Below are positions 8,801-16,905 of a DNA stretch of 57,202 nt, piece by piece (position 1 is the first letter of the stretch; every line of letters starts with the position of its first letter). Source of the stretch: Treponema sp. UBA4377 (GTDB lineage: Bacteria; Spirochaetota; Spirochaetia; Treponematales; Treponemataceae); the NCBI GenBank assembly GCA_002391235.1, contig DGRX01000030.1:1-57202 (forward strand), written 5' to 3'. A model generated the notes under the pieces. The model saw nothing but the letters and a program-made list of their open reading frames with translations. It made no database searches and had not been told where the DNA came from. A program made the translations under genes and the position numbers.

Positions 8801-9474
8801 AAAACCGTTCTCTTAGCGAAGTGGCGATGAAGCGCCTGCAGGTTATAAGCGACTTTACAGAGCTTGGAAGCGGATTTAAAATCGCGATGAAGGACTTGGA
8901 GCTTCGCGGCGCGGGAAATTTGTTGGGCCGAGACCAATCGGGCAACGTCTATTCCGTCGGCTTTGACTTGTATCTTAGGCTTCTTAATGAGGCTGTGGAG
9001 CGTCTTACGGCCCAAAAGGAATACGTTCCCCAAAACGAAGTTTTGCTTGAGTTGGATTACACAGGCTTTATTCCGGACACATACGTTTCAAATCCGCAAG
9101 TCAAGATGGAAATCTACAAAAAAATCGCTGGCGTGACAAGCCGCCAGGAATTGGATTCCGTTTACAGCGAGTTGAACGACCGCTTTGGGCCTGTTCCGGA
9201 AGAGGTTTCAAGCCTTTTGACTTTGGCGGAAATAAAGATAATCGCCGCGGCGTTGTTCATAAGCTCGATAAAAGAGCGCCAAGGCTTTGCCAGGGTTGAG
9301 TTTAGCAAGGTTAAGGACATCAGCGTTGATAAGCTTATGAACTTGATAAAGGCGAATCCTGGAACCGTAAAGCTGGATCCCGCCCATTCCAACGTTATAT
9401 TGCTGCAAACCGGAAAGATCGGGCTAAAGGAAAAAGGCGCTTTTTTGTCAGAGATGCTTGAATCCCTTGCGTAG
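5839..9474 (+). CDS. mfd: Transcription-repair coupling factor
   Basis: Mfd removes RNA polymerase stalled at lesions and recruits UvrA. All parts are present in 1211 residues: UvrB-like N-terminal domains, RNA-polymerase interaction domain (ELTPGDVVVHVNYGIG), helicase domain with Walker A GDVGYGKTE near residue 696 and DEEQRFG near 799, motif SATPIPRTLHMS, the RecG-like C-terminal helicase half (QLYQLRGRVGRSDR) and the TRCF domain (VLLELDYTGFIPDTY). The ATG at 5839 has no Shine-Dalgarno sequence; a TATTAT box lies 11 bases upstream. An insertion at about residues 281-306 is built from a duplicated short repeat (NNTSSDAF / QNDTSSDVF). A strong terminator begins at the stop codon. Confidence 0.97.
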   Translation: MHSLDNIVTTKLKKWQELNAVLASLSQKDEGAFPAQIEGLDGSLASFFIKAYLDEKKSKKIQAAQYGSGAQSVGCLDLLAVAASERDALELKQDLESAVSGAEIYFLPSWGMVPYRPAPKGGAVFGERASFLSRLLLRDSSPLNVQARIFIVCLRDLLSPVGDPEALKKRSRLLRKGQTIDTESLSEELAQCGYFRVPRASLPGEFALRGEVLDIVFPGDGKGVRVTFDFDTIEKIKTFVPDTQVTEREIDSVLVFPMKEAAFGAKEVEILKKKIQEYEKKCIKNNTSSDAFEEISLQNDTSSDVFLPFTDKAKEKLEERLLELEEFGSCEGEELFYPLLFNNCLIDYLAPGSSVFYFDFDRQMNSQEYLEREWSSMYRKARLDSPCFPPKMALLPLESLLPKAKRSVMLRTLHTDLQEGEPGKNGLAGGLSFAKSFVFNAEPSRSFFGNINYLKEQLSSLQTDGYDVVVYADNENQALRINEILSDAVNFKERPLAIVPKALSAGFSVPDIKLFVIQESEIFGRRKKAPKSIKSAKSVPIDTFVELTPGDVVVHVNYGIGLFKGIERVKSGGLERDYIKLEYADEDVAFVPIEQANLVQRYIGNEGERPKLDRIGSKAWENRKSRVKQAVEELAQKLIDLYSRRKASVGYAFPKDTEWQTAFEAAFPYEDTPDQITVTKEVKEDMERPVPMDRLLCGDVGYGKTEIAMRAAFKAVLGGKQVAFLAPTTILAEQHYETCLERFKNFPVSIAMLSRFVPKTEQRKILEKLKSGGVDIIIGTHKIIQKDVQFKNLGLMIIDEEQRFGVKDKEKLKELKNNIDCLAMSATPIPRTLHMSFLKIRDMSLLTTPPQNRQAIETVIDPYNDDRVAAAIRAEVDRGGQVFYLHNRVETLEETKRKLERLVPEMLIDTAHGQMTSEELDDIFRRFKNGGFQVLVATTIIENGIDIPNVNTIIIDRADMYGVSQLYQLRGRVGRSDRKAYAYMFYPENRSLSEVAMKRLQVISDFTELGSGFKIAMKDLELRGAGNLLGRDQSGNVYSVGFDLYLRLLNEAVERLTAQKEYVPQNEVLLELDYTGFIPDTYVSNPQVKMEIYKKIAGVTSRQELDSVYSELNDRFGPVPEEVSSLLTLAEIKIIAAALFISSIKERQGFARVEFSKVKDISVDKLMNLIKANPGTVKLDPAHSNVILLQTGKIGLKEKGAFLSEMLESLA
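6680..6756 (+). repeat. Duplicated short repeat inside mfd
   Basis: Two copies of a short element sit in tandem inside mfd. The first, about 6680-6715, begins aatgtataaaaaataataca and continues gttcagacgctttt. The second, about 6733-6756, is the shorter atgatacaagttcagacg followed by tttt. A third, best matched to the first, lies at 38118-38153. In mfd the element is translated in frame as CIKNNTSSDAF and NDTSSDVF, in a region that is normally a linker. Confidence 0.65.
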
Positions 9475-9521
9475 GAACGAGTCAAGGCGCGCTTTGCTTA
9501 AAGCCTTGACTCGTTCCTTTT
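9474..9521 (+). terminator. Rho-independent terminator of mfd
   Basis: A perfect 15-bp stem, ggaacgagtcaaggc at 9474-9488 and its complement at 9503-9517, is followed by tttt. The stem begins at the last base of the mfd stop codon. A second hairpin follows at once at 9522-9550 (gcgggttt, two-base bulge, atgc, loop aaa, and the complement), which may back up the first. Confidence 0.85.
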
Positions 9522-9581
9522 GCGGGTTTTTATGCAAAGCATAAACCCGCAATAGTCCGCTTTTGTTGGTCAAGGCGAAAT

Positions 9582-9612
9582 AAAAAAAAGCGGCTGGAAA
9601 AACCAACCGCTT
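9582..9612 (-). terminator. Terminator of tRNA-Pro
   Basis: On the minus strand a 10-bp stem (aagcggttgg, loop ttttt, ccagccgctt) is followed by a run of six or more T. It lies three bases after the mature tRNA-Pro end, so this tRNA is probably a single-gene transcript. Confidence 0.8.
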
Positions 9613-9615
9613 TAG

Positions 9616-9689
9616 TCGGGCTAACCGAATTCGAATCGGTGACCTCTTGCCCCCCAGACAAGCACGCTAACCAGCTGCGCTATAGCCCG
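9616..9689 (-). tRNA. tRNA-Pro (anticodon GGG)
   Basis: A 74-base cloverleaf on the minus strand. The acceptor CGGGCTA pairs with TAGCCCG, the D-stem GCGC with GCGT, and the anticodon stem CTTGT with GCAAG. The 7-base loop CTGGGGG puts GGG at 34-36, and the T-stem is ACCGA/TCGGT. CCA is not encoded. Upstream (minus strand) TTGAAA and TAATAT are 17 bases apart and give a plausible promoter. The stretch 9690-9856 beyond it is AT-rich and holds no convincing gene. Confidence 0.93.
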
Positions 9690-9856
9690 ATATGTGAAAA
9701 TTATATTATCATATTTAAAAAAATGTTTCAAGTGGGAACGGCTTAAAATAACGATAAATTTATGAAAATTGTCAATGGCGGCTAGAATTATATATTATGG
9801 TAGACAGAATATGCGTTATCGGAAGTAAAATATACGGCGCGCGCCTTGACACAGTC

Positions 9857-11179
9857 TTATTCTTGATGCATGAAGGCAAAGTGCCTGTAGTTTACGCTCA
9901 TCATTATTCCGACGCAAACCATCGCGGTCCACATGGATGAGCCTCCGTAAGACAAGAACAACAAGGGAATTCCTGTGATTGGCATTATGCCCATAACCAT
10001 TCCGACATTGACCATGAAGTGAAAGAAAAACAGTCCAAGGATTCCCGAAGCGACGTAATAGCCGTAGTGGTTTGTCGTGCGGCGGATAATAAGGATCATT
10101 CTTCCCATCAACAAAAAGTACAGGGCAAAGACAATAAAGCCGCCTAAAAAGCCGGCTTCTTCCGATAGAATGCTAAATATAAAGTCAGTGGATTGCTCAG
10201 GCAAAAAACGCAAGTGGCTTTGGGTGCCGCGCAAGAATCCTTTGCCAAAAAAGCCTCCGGCGCCGATGGCGGTTTTGGACTGAATGATGTTCCAACCTGA
10301 GCCTTGCTTGTCTGTGTATGGGTCAAGGAAGATGATTAAGCGTTGTATCTGATAGGGCTTTAGGACTTTTGTTACGGCAAGTGAACATACCAAGGCTCCA
10401 AAAATTATCGCGCTTACGTACGTGATCCAAAAATAATACTTATTATGGCGGAAAAACAACATTCCTAAAAGTCCGGTCAAGGTGATGGCTCCAAAGCCGG
10501 CGGTAAATAGGACGCGGATTTTATTGACGGTAAGAATGCTCAAAAGCGCGTATGTATGTCCCGCGATTTGATCTTGCCACACAGGAAGAATTGCGAGCAA
10601 AACTGTAAGCATTCCAAAAGACAGCATGCCCAAAATGTATCTTAAGGGAACTCCAGCGGCAAAGCACATGAAAAAGAAAATTGGAATGTAAACGCTGGCT
10701 GTTCCTAAGTCTGGCTGGATAAGGATCAAGCCCATGGTAAAGCCCATTATTAGAAAGGCTCCAAAAAATCTTTTTCTTTCGTTCCATTCTTCAGTTTTAT
10801 GGAAATACCAGCCCAAGAAAAGAATGTATAGAATTTTTCCAAACTCTGAAGGTTGAATTCCAAACTCGCCTATTCCAAGCCAGCTTTTTGCGCCGTTTAT
10901 AGTCTTTCCGAAAATTCTTGTTAAAATCAAAAGAATTATCAATACGCCAAAAACAATGCTTATGTAGCGCTCAAAATTTCTGTAGTCATAGATTGCGGCT
11001 GCAAAAAGCAATGCCAATCCAAGAACGACCCAGATGATTTGTTTTATGTATTCCTTTGTGACAAGCTGGCCCTGTTGGTTGATCGCGCTTGAGTAAATAA
11101 AGCATATTCCTATGACAGACAAAAGCAAAACGCAAAGAAGCATTGTCCAGTCAATTAGTTGTAGAAATTTTATTTTCAT
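9857..11179 (-). CDS. rodA: Rod-shape peptidoglycan glycosyltransferase RodA
   Basis: SEDS-family membrane glycosyltransferase that polymerises lipid II for cell elongation, acting with PBP2. The 440-residue protein has about ten hydrophobic segments and the family motifs GAKSWLGIGEFGIQPSE and, near the C-terminus, MGIMPITGIPLLFLSYGGSS. The ATG at 11179 lies 9 bases after the mrdA stop, so the two are co-transcribed and the classical RodA-PBP2 pair is preserved. It is the last gene of the leftward mre operon. No clear terminator follows. Confidence 0.95.
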   Translation of the reverse strand: MKIKFLQLIDWTMLLCVLLLSVIGICFIYSSAINQQGQLVTKEYIKQIIWVVLGLALLFAAAIYDYRNFERYISIVFGVLIILLILTRIFGKTINGAKSWLGIGEFGIQPSEFGKILYILFLGWYFHKTEEWNERKRFFGAFLIMGFTMGLILIQPDLGTASVYIPIFFFMCFAAGVPLRYILGMLSFGMLTVLLAILPVWQDQIAGHTYALLSILTVNKIRVLFTAGFGAITLTGLLGMLFFRHNKYYFWITYVSAIIFGALVCSLAVTKVLKPYQIQRLIIFLDPYTDKQGSGWNIIQSKTAIGAGGFFGKGFLRGTQSHLRFLPEQSTDFIFSILSEEAGFLGGFIVFALYFLLMGRMILIIRRTTNHYGYYVASGILGLFFFHFMVNVGMVMGIMPITGIPLLFLSYGGSSMWTAMVCVGIMMSVNYRHFAFMHQE

Positions 11180-11188
11180 TGCTCTACC

Positions 11189-13054
11189 CTACTCTCTAGA
11201 ATCGCTTGACGCTTGATTTGTTTGTCGCACTAAATACTGCCAGCCCAAAGCTTCAACGGCTTCTTCATATGTTTGGCCGGCGAATATTCCCTGCATCGTA
11301 ATGTTGGTCGCGTAAGGCGCCCACCAGGAATAAGTGTTAGCCGCTTCAACAATTGTCGCCACTACAATTCTATCTTCAATTGGTCCGTCATACGGAGCGT
11401 ATGCCAAAAGCCATGAGTGCCAGCTGTCCTTGTAGCCCGTAACTTCGGCGGTGCCAGTTTTTGCCGCGATTTTTACAACTTTGTTAAACAAGGAATGTTT
11501 TGCGGAACCGTTTGTTACAGTCCAGCGCAAATCATCCTGCAGCTCTTTCCAAAGCGCAGGCTCAAAATTTGTTGAATGCAAAACTTCGGGTTCTACGGCT
11601 TGTATCACTTCATCGGTAACAGGATCTCTAACTTCTTTTAGCAAGTGGGGCTTGTAGATTTTTCCTTCGTTAGCGACCATTGCCATTACGTTTGCTACCT
11701 GCAATGGCGTTGCGGTTGTGTAGCCCTGTCCGATTGAAACAGCCATTGTGTCGCCGCCCAGCCAACGTTCGTGGTAGCGGCGCTCTTTCCATTCCGGCGA
11801 TGGAATAAAGCCCTTTGATTGGCTTGGAAGGTCGATTTGCGCGCTTGTTCCATAGCCAAACATCTTTGCGTATTGAGCGATTTTTTGAACGCCCAAATTT
11901 TCACGTCCGACTTGCCAATAATATATGTCGCAAGATTTTGCAAGGGCGTTTTTCAAGTCAACATAGCCATGTCCGGGCTTTAAAACCCAACAGTGGTAAA
12001 CGCGGCCGCCATATTCAACTTCGCCCTTGCATTCAATTTTTTCGTAGCTAGGAAAAGCCTTTTCGTTGAGCAAGGCCGCGGTCATTACAATCTTGAATGT
12101 CGAAGCCGGCGGATACTGCGCGTTTACGGCGCGGTTCAAAAGCGGATTAAACTCATCTTGGGTAAGTTTTGAATATTCTTCCGCGGCGTTTTCGTTGTTA
12201 AAAAGGTTTGAGTCAAAGTAAGGGTAAGAAACCATAGCTAGGACTTCTCCTGTGCTTGGCTTTAAGACAACCATCGCGCCGATTCTTTTTCCGAGCGCTT
12301 TTTCCGCTAGTTTTTGGATGTCAGTGTCGATTGTAAGGACAAGTTTTTTTCCCGAAGTCGGAGGAATGATGGTTGGCGGTTCGGACAAAATGCGGCCGCG
12401 AACGTCTACGGTGCGTTGCTCCACTCCGTCTTTGCCTTGCAGCAAGGCGTCGTATTGGCGCTCAATGCCTGTTTTTCCAACAACGCTGGCGCGCGAGTAT
12501 CCCTTGTTGTACATAAGCGCGTACTCTTCGCGCGTAATGTCTCCAACATAGCCCAAAATATGAGAAAAGGAGCCGGTTTCGATGTAGTTTCTCATTGGTT
12601 TTGAAATCCAAGTGACGCCCGGAAGGTCGTTTATGTTTTCCGCTATGTTGGAAATTGTTTTAAATGGAACGTTTGTCTTTACTGTGATTCTGTTGAATGA
12701 GCGCCTTGCGTTTTGCGGAATCAAGTCGTCTATGTCAGCCTTTTTTACAGAAAGATATTCAGCCAATTTTGCGAGGACTGTATCGTAATAATCGCGCGGA
12801 ATTTCTCCGGGAATTACTTCGACCGCAAATGAGTCTGTATTGATAACCATCGCGGAATTGTTGTTGCGGTCATAAATTTCCCCGCGCTGCGCTGTTATTA
12901 CCGTGTTGCGGGTGGAAACGACTTTTGACGCCCTTCGATAGCTTTCGCCGTGAACAACTTGCATGCTAAAAAGACGCATTGTGTAAATGGCGATTATCGA
13001 GGCAACCAATAAGAAGAACACAAAGACAACAAGCGACTTGCTTCTGGCCATCAA
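11189..13054 (-). CDS. mrdA: Penicillin-binding protein 2 (elongation transpeptidase)
   Basis: Monofunctional class B transpeptidase that cross-links peptidoglycan during elongation. It has an N-terminal membrane anchor (LVVFVFFLLVASIIAIYTM), a dimerisation/pedestal domain with the family motif YNKGYSRASVVGKTGIERQYD, and a transpeptidase domain with serine motif PASTFK near residue 319, SCD as the SxN-type motif (AKSCDIYYW) and KTGT near residue 530. A length of 621 residues is normal. The stop side is 9 bases from rodA and the start overlaps mreD by 4 bases (ATGA). Confidence 0.95.
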   Translation of the reverse strand: MMARSKSLVVFVFFLLVASIIAIYTMRLFSMQVVHGESYRRASKVVSTRNTVITAQRGEIYDRNNNSAMVINTDSFAVEVIPGEIPRDYYDTVLAKLAEYLSVKKADIDDLIPQNARRSFNRITVKTNVPFKTISNIAENINDLPGVTWISKPMRNYIETGSFSHILGYVGDITREEYALMYNKGYSRASVVGKTGIERQYDALLQGKDGVEQRTVDVRGRILSEPPTIIPPTSGKKLVLTIDTDIQKLAEKALGKRIGAMVVLKPSTGEVLAMVSYPYFDSNLFNNENAAEEYSKLTQDEFNPLLNRAVNAQYPPASTFKIVMTAALLNEKAFPSYEKIECKGEVEYGGRVYHCWVLKPGHGYVDLKNALAKSCDIYYWQVGRENLGVQKIAQYAKMFGYGTSAQIDLPSQSKGFIPSPEWKERRYHERWLGGDTMAVSIGQGYTTATPLQVANVMAMVANEGKIYKPHLLKEVRDPVTDEVIQAVEPEVLHSTNFEPALWKELQDDLRWTVTNGSAKHSLFNKVVKIAAKTGTAEVTGYKDSWHSWLLAYAPYDGPIEDRIVVATIVEAANTYSWWAPYATNITMQGIFAGQTYEEAVEALGWQYLVRQTNQASSDSRE

Positions 13055-13560
13055 GAAATTCCTCTTTGTGGCGGAACGATGAAGGAATCAAATCCGCGCA
13101 AAAGTTTGATGACCAGGGGGGCCAAGAATGTGTTCATGGCAAGTTCTAGCGCAAAAACAGATGAGAATATGTTGTATGAGTTTACATAATTAGGGAACAA
13201 TAGCGATACAAGGTAAATGATGAAAACTTTAAGAAGCGTCGCAAAAAATCCGGCGATGATGTTTACCAAAAAACTTTCATAGTTCATCATGCGATGAAAG
13301 AAGCCGCCGAAAAATCCAACCAAAGTTCTTACCAAGCAATTCAATCCAAATGGGCTTCCGCTTAAAAAATCCAATAGCAAGCCAGAGACAAAGCCGGTGA
13401 TTTCTCCGGCGACTTTTCCGTTTCTAATAGAAAAATACAAAACGCAAAGCAAAAGAAAGTCTGGAATTGCGGGCAAAAAATAAATGTTGGAAAGCAGGGC
13501 TGTTTCAATCAATACAAAAACAACTAGAATTATAAAGCTTGAAATGTAAGATTTAATCAT
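13051..13560 (-). CDS. mreD: Rod-shape protein MreD
   Basis: An integral membrane protein of 169 residues with five or six hydrophobic segments, the usual size for MreD, which links MreC and MreB to the elongation machinery. Recognisable features are the polar turn FSIRNGKVAGEITGFVSGLLLDFLSG, quoted here only in its parts (NGKVAGE, GLLLDFLSG), and GFFGGFFHR. The primary sequence is poorly conserved across bacteria, so the call rests largely on position between mreC (8-base overlap) and mrdA (4-base overlap). Confidence 0.9.
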   Translation of the reverse strand: MIKSYISSFIILVVFVLIETALLSNIYFLPAIPDFLLLCVLYFSIRNGKVAGEITGFVSGLLLDFLSGSPFGLNCLVRTLVGFFGGFFHRMMNYESFLVNIIAGFFATLLKVFIIYLVSLLFPNYVNSYNIFSSVFALELAMNTFLAPLVIKLLRGFDSFIVPPQRGIS

Positions 13561-14434
13561 CTTGCCGGCCCTCCTCCGCCTTGTTGTCGTTTGGAGATTT
13601 ATGGTCGATTACCAAGACTGTTTCCAATCTAGAAAAATCGATTATTGGCGAAAGCTCAATTGCAAGCGAAGTGTCGTAATTTAACACTTGAACGTGAGAA
13701 ATGGTTCCGATCGGAATGTCAGCCGGATAGTTTTCGTTTTCGCCGCTGGTGACAATTACGTCTCCAAAGCGCAACTCGTCTATTACGCGCTTTTTGATGT
13801 ATTCCATTTTAAGCGGAAGCGTGTCAGATCCGTTGCCGCTGACCAAACCAATGTCGCGCGTATTTTGGACCCTGGCGGAAATTGAAGAGCTAAAGTCAAA
13901 GACCGGCATGATTTGCGCAGTTGTGTATCCAACCGCGATTACTTTTCCTACGATGCCGATGTTGCCGCCTTGAATCGCGATTACGGGCATATTTTTTTTG
14001 ATGCCATTTCTTGAGCCTTTGTTGATCACTATTGTTGAGTACAAATTGTCGGCTCCGCGCGAAATGATGTTTGCGGCGAAATTTTTGACAGCCAAACTTT
14101 GGGAAAAATCAAGCTGCTCTTTTAGCCTTGCGTTTTCTTTGCGGATTTCGGAGTTTGACCGTTGCATGTATTCGTAGTCTTTTAGTTTTTCAGAAAGGAT
14201 TTCGTACTGTTTGCGCAATTCCGCCAATTCTTTTACCGCGTTAAAGGAATTGGCGACCGAACTTGTGATCGCGTTGATTCCATTTTGAACAGTGGAAAAA
14301 ACGTTAAAACCGATTTGCTTAAAGTCAAGGATAAAGCCGCCGGAGGAAAACGACATCATCACCGTTGAAATAATAAGCAAAAACGCGAGAAGAAATTCTG
14401 AAAAATGCAAAACAAAAAAAGGCTTTTTTTGCAT
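13553..14434 (-). CDS. mreC: Rod-shape protein MreC
   Basis: A periplasmic scaffold of the elongasome with a short cytoplasmic N-terminus, one membrane segment (FLLAFLLIISTVMMSFSSGG), a coiled coil at about residues 60-105 (LAELRKQYEILSEKLKDYE) and the beta-rich MreC domain (ANIISRGADNLYSTIVINKG, GNIGIVGKVIAVG). At 293 residues it is of normal size. It lies 5 bases after the mreB stop and overlaps mreD. Confidence 0.94.
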   Translation of the reverse strand: MQKKPFFVLHFSEFLLAFLLIISTVMMSFSSGGFILDFKQIGFNVFSTVQNGINAITSSVANSFNAVKELAELRKQYEILSEKLKDYEYMQRSNSEIRKENARLKEQLDFSQSLAVKNFAANIISRGADNLYSTIVINKGSRNGIKKNMPVIAIQGGNIGIVGKVIAVGYTTAQIMPVFDFSSSISARVQNTRDIGLVSGNGSDTLPLKMEYIKKRVIDELRFGDVIVTSGENENYPADIPIGTISHVQVLNYDTSLAIELSPIIDFSRLETVLVIDHKSPNDNKAEEGRQDD

Positions 14435-14439
14435 TTCGC

Positions 14440-15474
14440 TTATACGTTCAAGTTGTCGTAAATGGATCTGTCTGTCGACATATCCTTAAAGAGTTCAAAG
14501 GCTTCGCCCGCTCCCAAGGCAACGCATTCAAGCGGTTTTTCAACCAAGATGACGGGAACGTTTGTCTCTTTTGAGATTAGCTTGGGCAAGCCCTTAAGCA
14601 TTGAGCCGCCGCCAGTCATTACAATGCCGCGCTCAATGATGTCCGCGGCCAATTCCGGCGGAGTATGGCCCAGCGTTGTCTTGATTTCTTCAACGATGCG
14701 GTTGACTGGCTCCTTAAGGGCTTCGCGAACCTCAACGCTGTCGATTTCAAGGCGGCGCGGCAAACCGTTGGTCGCGTCGGCGCCTTTGATTTCCATCTTT
14801 TCTATGTTGCGGTCGCTGGAAGCGTTTCCGATTTCGATTTTAAGGCGTTCGGCTGTTTGCTGGCCGATTGTAAGGCCAAACTTTTGCTGGATGTGCTTTA
14901 CGATCGCTTCGTCAAATTTGTTTCCGCCGACGCGGATAGAAGAAGTGATTACCATTCCACCCAAAGAGATGACTGAAATTTCAGCCGTTCCGCCGCCGAT
15001 GTCGCAAATCATGTGGCCTGCCGGCTCATGAATTGGAATCTTTGCGCCGATGGCCGCCGCAAGGCTTTCTGGAATCACTTCAACTTCGCGGGCGCCAGCT
15101 TTAAGAGCCGCTTCGATTACGGCGCGTTTTTCAACTTCTGTAATGCAAGAAGGAATGCCGATCTTCATTCTTGTTGAAGTGAAAAATCTATGTTTGGGAA
15201 TGATTTTTGAGATGAAGTATTTTATCATCTTTTCGCAGCTGTCGATGTCGGCGATTACTCCGTCGGCAAGCGGGCGCGTCGCGATGATATTGTTTGGAGT
15301 CTTCCAAAGCATGCGTTTGGCTTCGGCTCCAACCGCTACAACCTGATTGGTTCCTTTTTCCACCGCAACAACGGAAGGCTCGTCTATGACAATGCCCTTT
15401 CCGCGCACATAGATGAGCGTGTTGCAAGTTCCTAAGTCAATTCCTATGTCGGTTACAAAACTGTTAAAAAACAT
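14440..15474 (-). CDS. mreB: Rod-shape-determining protein MreB
   Basis: Bacterial actin that organises lateral wall synthesis. A protein of 344 residues with the phosphate 1 motif DIGIDLGTCNTLIYV, phosphate 2 ICDIGGGTAEISVISLGG and the adenosine motif IVMTGGGSMLKGLP. All ATP-binding elements are intact. GGGGGAA precedes the ATG at 15474. It is the first of the mreB-mreC-mreD-mrdA-rodA set and follows the TPR gene by 19 bases. Confidence 0.97.
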   Translation of the reverse strand: MFFNSFVTDIGIDLGTCNTLIYVRGKGIVIDEPSVVAVEKGTNQVVAVGAEAKRMLWKTPNNIIATRPLADGVIADIDSCEKMIKYFISKIIPKHRFFTSTRMKIGIPSCITEVEKRAVIEAALKAGAREVEVIPESLAAAIGAKIPIHEPAGHMICDIGGGTAEISVISLGGMVITSSIRVGGNKFDEAIVKHIQQKFGLTIGQQTAERLKIEIGNASSDRNIEKMEIKGADATNGLPRRLEIDSVEVREALKEPVNRIVEEIKTTLGHTPPELAADIIERGIVMTGGGSMLKGLPKLISKETNVPVILVEKPLECVALGAGEAFELFKDMSTDRSIYDNLNV

Positions 15475-15493
15475 ATTTCCCCCAAAGTCTATT

Positions 15494-16453
15494 TTACTTA
15501 TATTGTTGAATTTTTTCTAGCGCTTCAGCGTGATTTACTTGAATTCTCAATGCTTTTCTCCATTCAGCCCTTGCCTTGACCAAATCGCCTTGAGCCTCGT
15601 ATATCAAGCCCATGCAATAGCGCGCGTCGGCGTAATTTTGGTTTTTTTGCAGTATGGCTTCAAATTCTTTTTTCGCGCCCTCATAGTCCCTCTCGTTAAT
15701 AAGAATCTTTCCTAACAAGGCGCGGCTCTTTATTGTCAATGAATCGTCGGTTGACCTTTGTATGATTTGGAACAAGTATTGTTTTGCGGCGGAATTTTGT
15801 CCCGCTTTTTGGTATTGTTCCGCAATTGACAAAAGCAACGCGTCGCTTTCCCGGCGCAAGAGGGCCTCGCTAAAAGCCGCGATGCTTTCCATCGTCATTC
15901 CCAGCTGGGCGTAGCTAAGGCCCAAGTATTCAGGAATGTCTTCCGCCTCGTAGCCCAATAGCCTTGCCTCATTTAAATGATAAGCGGCCAAGTCCGCGTA
16001 ATAATGGTATGATGAAATTGAGTCCTTGTAAAAATACGCCTTTCCCAACATGTACTGAATTTGGCCCAAAGTTTTTTTCTTTGCGTCCATCAAAGCCAAG
16101 CGCAGGCAATGAATCGACTCTTCAATGTATTCTTGCGCCTGTTGTGATTCAGTTGCCGAAACCGCTAGGTAAAAGGCCGCGTAGCCTCTGTAAACTAAAA
16201 CAGTGTTGTTAAATGGCTTTTTTTCAAGGAGAATGGAACTTGTGTCATAAACCGCTTGGTAGTCGAATTCTTTCCATTTGTCAGAAAGCATTGTGATGGA
16301 TGGCTTTGTGTGGATTTTTTTGTTAATCGATTTTTGAATAAAACGGCCTGCAAAAATGAAAATCGTTATGGTTAGGACGGCTCCTATAATAATGGGGACA
16401 AGGCGGTTTTTGCTTTTGATTATGGTTCTGTATTTTTTGAAAGAAAGGTTCAC
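15494..16453 (-). CDS. Membrane-anchored TPR protein
   Basis: A protein of 319 residues with an N-terminal basic region and one transmembrane segment (LVPIIIGAVLTITIFIFAG), then TPR-like helical hairpins. The best are near the C-terminus (YEGAKKEFEAILQKNQNYAD and GLIYEAQGDLVKARAEWRKA). TPR proteins of this kind are adaptors; here the position upstream of mreB suggests a role in the elongation complex, which is inference. The start is a GTG with AAGGGG about 12 bases upstream, so the first residue is less certain than usual. It begins about 25 bases downstream of the RNase P RNA. Confidence 0.8.
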   Translation of the reverse strand: MNLSFKKYRTIIKSKNRLVPIIIGAVLTITIFIFAGRFIQKSINKKIHTKPSITMLSDKWKEFDYQAVYDTSSILLEKKPFNNTVLVYRGYAAFYLAVSATESQQAQEYIEESIHCLRLALMDAKKKTLGQIQYMLGKAYFYKDSISSYHYYADLAAYHLNEARLLGYEAEDIPEYLGLSYAQLGMTMESIAAFSEALLRRESDALLLSIAEQYQKAGQNSAAKQYLFQIIQRSTDDSLTIKSRALLGKILINERDYEGAKKEFEAILQKNQNYADARYCMGLIYEAQGDLVKARAEWRKALRIQVNHAEALEKIQQYK

Positions 16454-16477
16454 CCGCTTTATTCCCCTTAAAAAAAG

Positions 16478-16896
16478 CAGAAGAAATCATAAGCCGGGTT
16501 CTGGAAACTATGAATGAATCATAGCTATAACCATCTATCCGAGTTTTTGGTCGCCCAAAAACTTTAGCGGTCTACCCGCGGCTTATGTCCCGGAAAACAG
16601 CCGCTTCTTGACCTTGCTCCAAATGAGGCTTGCAATGCGGCGCTTGTTGCCAAACGCCCGGTGGTCTCTTACACCGCCTTTTCACCCTTGCAATTTTAGC
16701 TTGCGCAAAATTGCGGTTTGTTTTCTGCTGCGCTATCTGTAGAACAAGGGGTTATGCAAAAAATCGCGATGCGACAATTTGCAACTGCCCTTCTTCTCCC
16801 GGTAATTACCCGGCATTTTTTCCGGCGGAGCCCGGACTTTGCCTCACCGTTAAAAAATGTCATAATTAATTAACGGCGCGGTTATATTTCTTCTGC
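16478..16896 (-). ncRNA. rnpB: RNase P RNA (type A)
   Basis: The minus strand carries the hallmark 5' element GAGGCAAAGTCCGGGCTCC, internal elements GGGTGAAAAGG and GTAAGAGACCACCG, the ACAGAAA segment, GGGTAGACCGCTAAAG, and the 3' signature CAGAACCCGGCTTAT. The ends are set by a perfect 11-bp P1 helix: GCAGAAGAAAT at 16896-16886 with ATTTCTTCTGC at 16488-16478, followed by seven T, which probably also terminate transcription. About 419 nt. The 5' end is only 9 bases after the stop of the upstream zinc-ribbon gene on the same strand, so co-transcription and processing are possible. End positions are good to a few bases. Confidence 0.93.
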
Positions 16897-16905
16897 AATT
16901 ATGCC

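Noticed and set aside
7345..9033. Minus-strand frame of 562 codons opposite mfd
   Set aside because: It lies wholly within mfd, its product is low in recognisable motifs, and it follows from the codon bias of mfd.
9797..9940. Plus-strand frame of 47 codons (MVDRICVIGSKIYG...) overlapping the end of rodA
   Set aside because: A -10-like TATATT touches the ATG and there is no Shine-Dalgarno sequence; half of the frame is antisense to rodA and no family is recognised. It could be a truncated gene start, but nothing supports translation.
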